Part shown: positions 60,969-64,000 of the stretch, piece by piece | Layout of the letters: the number at the start of each line of letters is the position of its first letter | How positions within the stretch are numbered: position 1 is the stretch's first letter | Assembly: GCA_036655755.1 (NCBI GenBank) | Contig: JAVVPN010000002.1 | Coordinates: 1-64,000 of the forward strand | Direction: 5' to 3' | DNA length: 64,000 nt | Source: JAUNSR01 sp036655755 | GTDB lineage: Bacteria; Bacteroidota; Bacteroidia; Bacteroidales; JAUNSR01 | Made by a program: the position numbers and the translations under genes | The notes under the pieces: generated by a model | The model's input: the letters and a program-made list of their open reading frames with translations, nothing else | What the model was told of the DNA's origin: nothing | Database searches by the model: none

Positions 60969-62549
60969 ATGAGCGAATTAACAGACGAAATCAAGAAAAG
61001 AAGAACATTTGCCATCATCAGTCACCCCGATGCGGGTAAGACGACGCTGACCGAAAAACTATTGTTATTCGGTGGGGCGATCCATGTGGCCGGTGCGGTA
61101 AAATCAAATAAGATTAAAAAAACTGCCACTTCCGACTGGATGGAGATTGAGAAGCAACGTGGTATCTCGGTTGCTACCTCAGTAATGGCATTCGATTATA
61201 ACGGCTATAAAATCAATATTCTCGATACTCCGGGTCACCAGGATTTCGCTGAAGATACCTACCGTACGCTGACTGCCGTTGATAGTGTTATTATCGTGGT
61301 GGATACGGCGAAAGGGGTAGAGATGCAAACCCGCAAATTGATGGAGGTTTGTCGCATGCGTAAAACTCCGGTGATCGTATTTATCAATAAGATGGACCGT
61401 GAGGGTAAAGACCCGTTCGATTTGCTGGATGAGATCGAATCTGAATTGAAAATCAATGTGCGTCCGTTAAGCTGGCCTATCAATATCGGTCAGCGCTTTA
61501 AAGGGGTGTATAATATCTTTGAAAAGAAACTCGATCTATATACACCGAATAAACAGGTGGTAACAGAGTCGGTAGAGATTAAGAATGTAAACGATCCGGC
61601 CCTGGATGAACGCGTAGGTACGAGCGACGCTGAAAAACTGCGCGCTGATCTTGAACTGATTGAAGGGGTATATCCTGAATTTGATGTGAATACATATCTG
61701 AAAGGGGAAATCGCACCGGTATTCTTCGGTTCTGCTTTGAATAATTTCGGGGTGAAAGAGTTGCTCGATTGTTTTTGTCAGATTGCACCATCGCCACGTC
61801 CGATTCAGGCCGTAGAGCGTCAGGTAGAGCCGGAAGATAGCGGCTTCACCGGATTCGTGTTTAAGATTCATGCGAATATGGACCCTAACCACCGTTCTTG
61901 TATCGCGTTCGTAAAAATCTGTTCAGGTAAATTTGAGCGTAATGTCAATTACAAGCATGTGCGCCATAACAAACTGATGCGTTTTTCGAGCCCAACGGCC
62001 TTTATGGCTCAGAAAAAGGAAACTGTGGATGAAGCCTTCCCGGGTGATATCATTGGTTTGCCGGATACCGGTAACTTTAAGATTGGCGATACGCTGACAT
62101 CGGGTGAAATGTTGCATTTCAAAGGGATACCAAGTTTCTCTCCGGAAATGTTTAAATATATTGAGAATGCCGATCCGATGAAAACCAAACAATTGAACAA
62201 AGGTATTGATCAGTTAATGGATGAAGGGGTTGCTCAGGTGTTTACAAATCAGTTTAACGGCCGTAAGATTATCGGTACGGTAGGACAGCTGCAGTTTGAG
62301 GTGATTCAATATCGCTTGTTGCACGAATACGGGGCACAGTGTCGTTGGGAGCCTATCAACCTGTATAAGGCTTGTTGGATTGAAAGTGAAGATGCTGAGG
62401 CGCTCGAAAACTTTAAACGTCGTAAATCTCAGTTTATGGCTACCGATAAGGATGGTCGCGATGTGTTCCTTGCCGATTCCGGTTATGTATTGATGATGGC
62501 GCAGCAGGATTTCCCAAAAATTAAGTTCCACTTTACTTCAGAGTTCTGA
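60969..62549 (+). CDS. prfC: Peptide chain release factor 3
   Basis: A 526-aa translational GTPase that removes RF1/RF2 from the ribosome after termination. G1 (SHPDAGKTTLTEKLL), switch II (LDTPGHQDFAEDTYRT), the NKMDRE motif, and the RF3-specific C-terminal domains (GTVGQLQFEVIQYRLLHEYGA) are intact. No frameshift. The next gene starts 2 bp after its stop. Confidence 0.96.
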   Translation: MSELTDEIKKRRTFAIISHPDAGKTTLTEKLLLFGGAIHVAGAVKSNKIKKTATSDWMEIEKQRGISVATSVMAFDYNGYKINILDTPGHQDFAEDTYRTLTAVDSVIIVVDTAKGVEMQTRKLMEVCRMRKTPVIVFINKMDREGKDPFDLLDEIESELKINVRPLSWPINIGQRFKGVYNIFEKKLDLYTPNKQVVTESVEIKNVNDPALDERVGTSDAEKLRADLELIEGVYPEFDVNTYLKGEIAPVFFGSALNNFGVKELLDCFCQIAPSPRPIQAVERQVEPEDSGFTGFVFKIHANMDPNHRSCIAFVKICSGKFERNVNYKHVRHNKLMRFSSPTAFMAQKKETVDEAFPGDIIGLPDTGNFKIGDTLTSGEMLHFKGIPSFSPEMFKYIENADPMKTKQLNKGIDQLMDEGVAQVFTNQFNGRKIIGTVGQLQFEVIQYRLLHEYGAQCRWEPINLYKACWIESEDAEALENFKRRKSQFMATDKDGRDVFLADSGYVLMMAQQDFPKIKFHFTSEF

Positions 62550-62551
62550 TT

Positions 62552-63262
62552 ATGAAAAAAATATGTTTCTTATTTGCGATGCACGCTGAGGCGGCTCCGC
62601 TGATTGAAAAATTCGGTTTGGAAAAGGTTGATGATTTTTTCGCGCCGCTTCCGCCGGTATTGTACAAAGGCGAACATAACGGAAAGGAGATTCTTGTAGT
62701 TCTGAACGGGCAGCAGAATGGTCTTGACTTAGTTGGATGTGAGCCCGCTACATTGACAACGCAGTTGATTTTGAGTAAACTGAATCCGGATTTGTTGATC
62801 AATGCAGGTACTTGTGGTGCATTCAAAGCAAACGGGTCGGCGATCGGCGATGTTTATCTGAGCCATGAATATATCTGTTTCCATGACCGCCGTGTCGGTG
62901 ATTCGGGCGGATGGTACGAAATGGGCGTAGGCTTCTATCCATGTATGGACGCGACTCAAATGGCTTCGGATTTGGGCTTTAAACTGGGGCATTGCACTAC
63001 AGGCAGCTCCCTTGATATGGCTTCTGAAGACTTAGCTCTGATTCAGCGCAATAAAGGAGAATTGAAAGACATGGAGGCAGCTGCCATCGCATGGGTAGCG
63101 TCGCTATATAACACGCCGTTATTGTGCGTGAAATCGGTAACGGATCTTTGTGACGGAGGTCGTGCGACCGAAGAGGAGTTCCGCGAAAATTTATCGGAGG
63201 CTGCTCAAAAACTAAAAGAAGCATGCTTTAAAATTCTCGATTATCTTTTGATTCAGGCATAA
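62552..63262 (+). CDS. 5'-methylthioadenosine/S-adenosylhomocysteine nucleosidase-like protein
   Basis: A 236-aa phosphorylase/nucleosidase-fold protein. Motifs are LINAGTCGAF, the catalytic-site motif DMEAAAIAWVA and KSVTDLCDGG. It would cleave the glycosidic bond of MTA, SAH or another nucleoside; specificity is not certain because several family contacts differ from E. coli MtnN. It starts 2 bp after prfC and shares its transcript. It ends before a strong hairpin. Confidence 0.85.
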   Translation: MKKICFLFAMHAEAAPLIEKFGLEKVDDFFAPLPPVLYKGEHNGKEILVVLNGQQNGLDLVGCEPATLTTQLILSKLNPDLLINAGTCGAFKANGSAIGDVYLSHEYICFHDRRVGDSGGWYEMGVGFYPCMDATQMASDLGFKLGHCTTGSSLDMASEDLALIQRNKGELKDMEAAAIAWVASLYNTPLLCVKSVTDLCDGGRATEEEFRENLSEAAQKLKEACFKILDYLLIQA

Positions 63263-63283
63263 TCTATCTTTGCATAAACACTC

Positions 63284-63322
63284 AAAGCGTTCAATTCGGA
63301 CTTAAATCCGATTGAACGCTTT
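63284..63322 (+). terminator. Terminator after the nucleosidase gene
   Basis: A 16-bp stem with one bulged T (63284-63300 with 63307-63322), followed by a T-rich run. Confidence 0.85.
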
Positions 63323-63330
63323 TCTTTTTT

Positions 63331-63420
63331 TCAAAACTTCATGTTACTTCCCCTCCCTCTGAATTCGGCTCTAAAGGCTTTGATCTTGGCATTAAAGGAT
63401 TCTGCCCAGCCTCTGAACTT
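63331..63420 (-). pseudogene. Transposase C-terminal remnant, left copy
   Basis: Read leftward, 29 codons give WAESFNAKIKAFRAEFRG and end at TGA 63331-63333. The ESFNAKIKAF motif is the C-terminal end of ISL3-type transposases as I remember it. No frame continues upstream; a stop lies at 63421-63423. Part of an inverted pair with 63680-63778. The family name is uncertain. Confidence 0.6.
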
Positions 63421-63533
63421 TCAGGATTGTTGCTCATGTAATTCCCCCTTTTGCCTTTTTAAACGATGGCTTGTACCTCGGTGTTTGAGTCCGGCGGAGC
63501 TGTTTTTTGCTCCGTCAAGGGTAGTAGTGTGCG

Positions 63534-63628
63534 CCAAGAGGGGCGGAAGTGTGCGTCAAGAGGCACACTTCCGCCCCTCAAGAGGATAAAATGTGTGCCT
63601 CATGGGGAACACATCCGACCCGCTTGGG
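63534..63628. repeat. Array C: GC-rich 22-bp phased mosaic repeat
   Basis: Core words in steps of exactly 22 bp: CCAAGAG at 63534, TCAAGAG at 63556 and 63578, TCATGGG at 63600 and GCTTGGG at 63622. The spacers share half-words; the second (GCACACTTCCGCCCC) is nearly the reverse complement of the first, so 63538-63554 pairs perfectly with 63563-63579 (17 bp, 8-nt loop). GTGTGC begins at 63527, 63549 and 63593, also multiples of 22 apart. It is between two transposase remnants. Confidence 0.8.
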
Positions 63629-63679
63629 AAACACGCTGAAGTACAAGCGACGGATTAATTTTTGACAAGCGGGTATTAG

Positions 63680-63778
63680 CATAACAGTGAGCGGAGGATC
63701 AGCTTCTTTGTCAATCGGGCAACAAAAGCTTTTATTGGATCTTTAAATGCCAAAATCAAAGCTTTTAGAGAAACTTAA
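63680..63778 (+). pseudogene. Transposase C-terminal remnant, right copy
   Basis: Read rightward, 32 codons give SFFVNRATKAFIGSLNAKIK then AFRET and stop at 63776. It matches the left copy over the NAKIKAFR segment and lies in opposite orientation. A stop codon lies just upstream (63677-63679), so it is a fragment. From 63779 to 64000 the sequence is AT-rich and I see no gene. Confidence 0.55.
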
Positions 63779-64000
63779 GTGGGGCTATTGATGTAAAATT
63801 CGTCCTTTTTTGACGAACAAGATTATATGATTAATCCCCAATATTTATCGGGCGAGCCATTTTATTCTTAATACTTTCTTTTCGCGCTAACCTGCATCTG
63901 ATGCTTGTTCTGGATATTTTAATGGGTTATTTGGCTTGAAAAATCATTGTTATTATTAATTAATATTATGTATATTTTAATGATGTATTTATGAATTAAA

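Noticed and set aside
63341..63589. Rightward 82-codon open frame
   Set aside because: It runs through the antisense of a transposase remnant and through array C; composition is not protein-like and there is no ribosome binding site.

Overview
The window is a continuous stretch of a Bacteroidales chromosome, most like Parabacteroides and its relatives. The evidence is a short RpoD without region 1.1, TAnnTTTG-type -7 promoter elements before many genes, SusC-style TonB receptors with an N-terminal carboxypeptidase-regulatory domain, S46 and S9 dipeptidyl peptidases, and families largely confined to this phylum (DUF3836, DUF3078, DUF4924). No tRNA, rRNA or CRISPR array was seen. A run of ten N (53490-53499) marks an assembly gap inside purL.

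Layout. 1-7.4 kb: rpoD, a small XRE regulator with a DUF2975 membrane protein, a secreted DUF3836 protein, and an operon of two exported dipeptidyl peptidases (S46, then S9). 7.4-15.4 kb: an ABC-F protein, then a two-component system next to a Mg2+ P-type ATPase and an outer-membrane protein; four direct repeats spaced 11 bp precede mgtA and look like the response-regulator operator. 15.4-25.3 kb: a DcaP-like porin, a Ser-type sulfatase, a small monooxygenase, a purine permease, yidC, pyrG and DUF3078. 25.3-26.8 kb: a flavodiiron protein and a small acidic protein.

27-40.2 kb is the most distinctive region: a complete group 1 [NiFe] hydrogenase locus. hypF-hypA-hypB run leftward; hypC-D-E, the small, large and cytochrome b subunits, the maturation protease and the amrA-amrS-amrB (AMMECR1, radical SAM, MEMO) trio run rightward. 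The small subunit has the six-cysteine proximal cluster signature of O2-tolerant enzymes. HypB is fused to a class I SAM methyltransferase. HypD is cut by one in-frame amber codon although all its ligand cysteines remain. Together these genes would build and mature a membrane-bound H2-oxidising enzyme feeding quinone; the amr trio has no settled role here.

40.5-63.3 kb is mostly housekeeping: dnaB, ispE, grpE, two tandem dnaJ genes, an HD phosphohydrolase, a His-rich small membrane protein with a TonB receptor, a sodium symporter, purL, a LysE exporter, a CBM9-like protein, a metallo-beta-lactamase fold hydrolase, a shortened Mur-ligase-like protein, DUF4924, rfbD, prfC and a nucleosidase. 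The last 740 bases hold transposase remnants and an array.

The main unexplained observation is a class of GC-rich intergenic arrays at three places (7486-7579, 40239-40376, 63534-63628). Each has a short core word in either orientation at exactly 22-bp steps (5, 7 and 5 cores), separated by about 16-nt spacers, some of which are inverted copies of each other. The core word differs between arrays but the period is the same. I know of no described element with this architecture.
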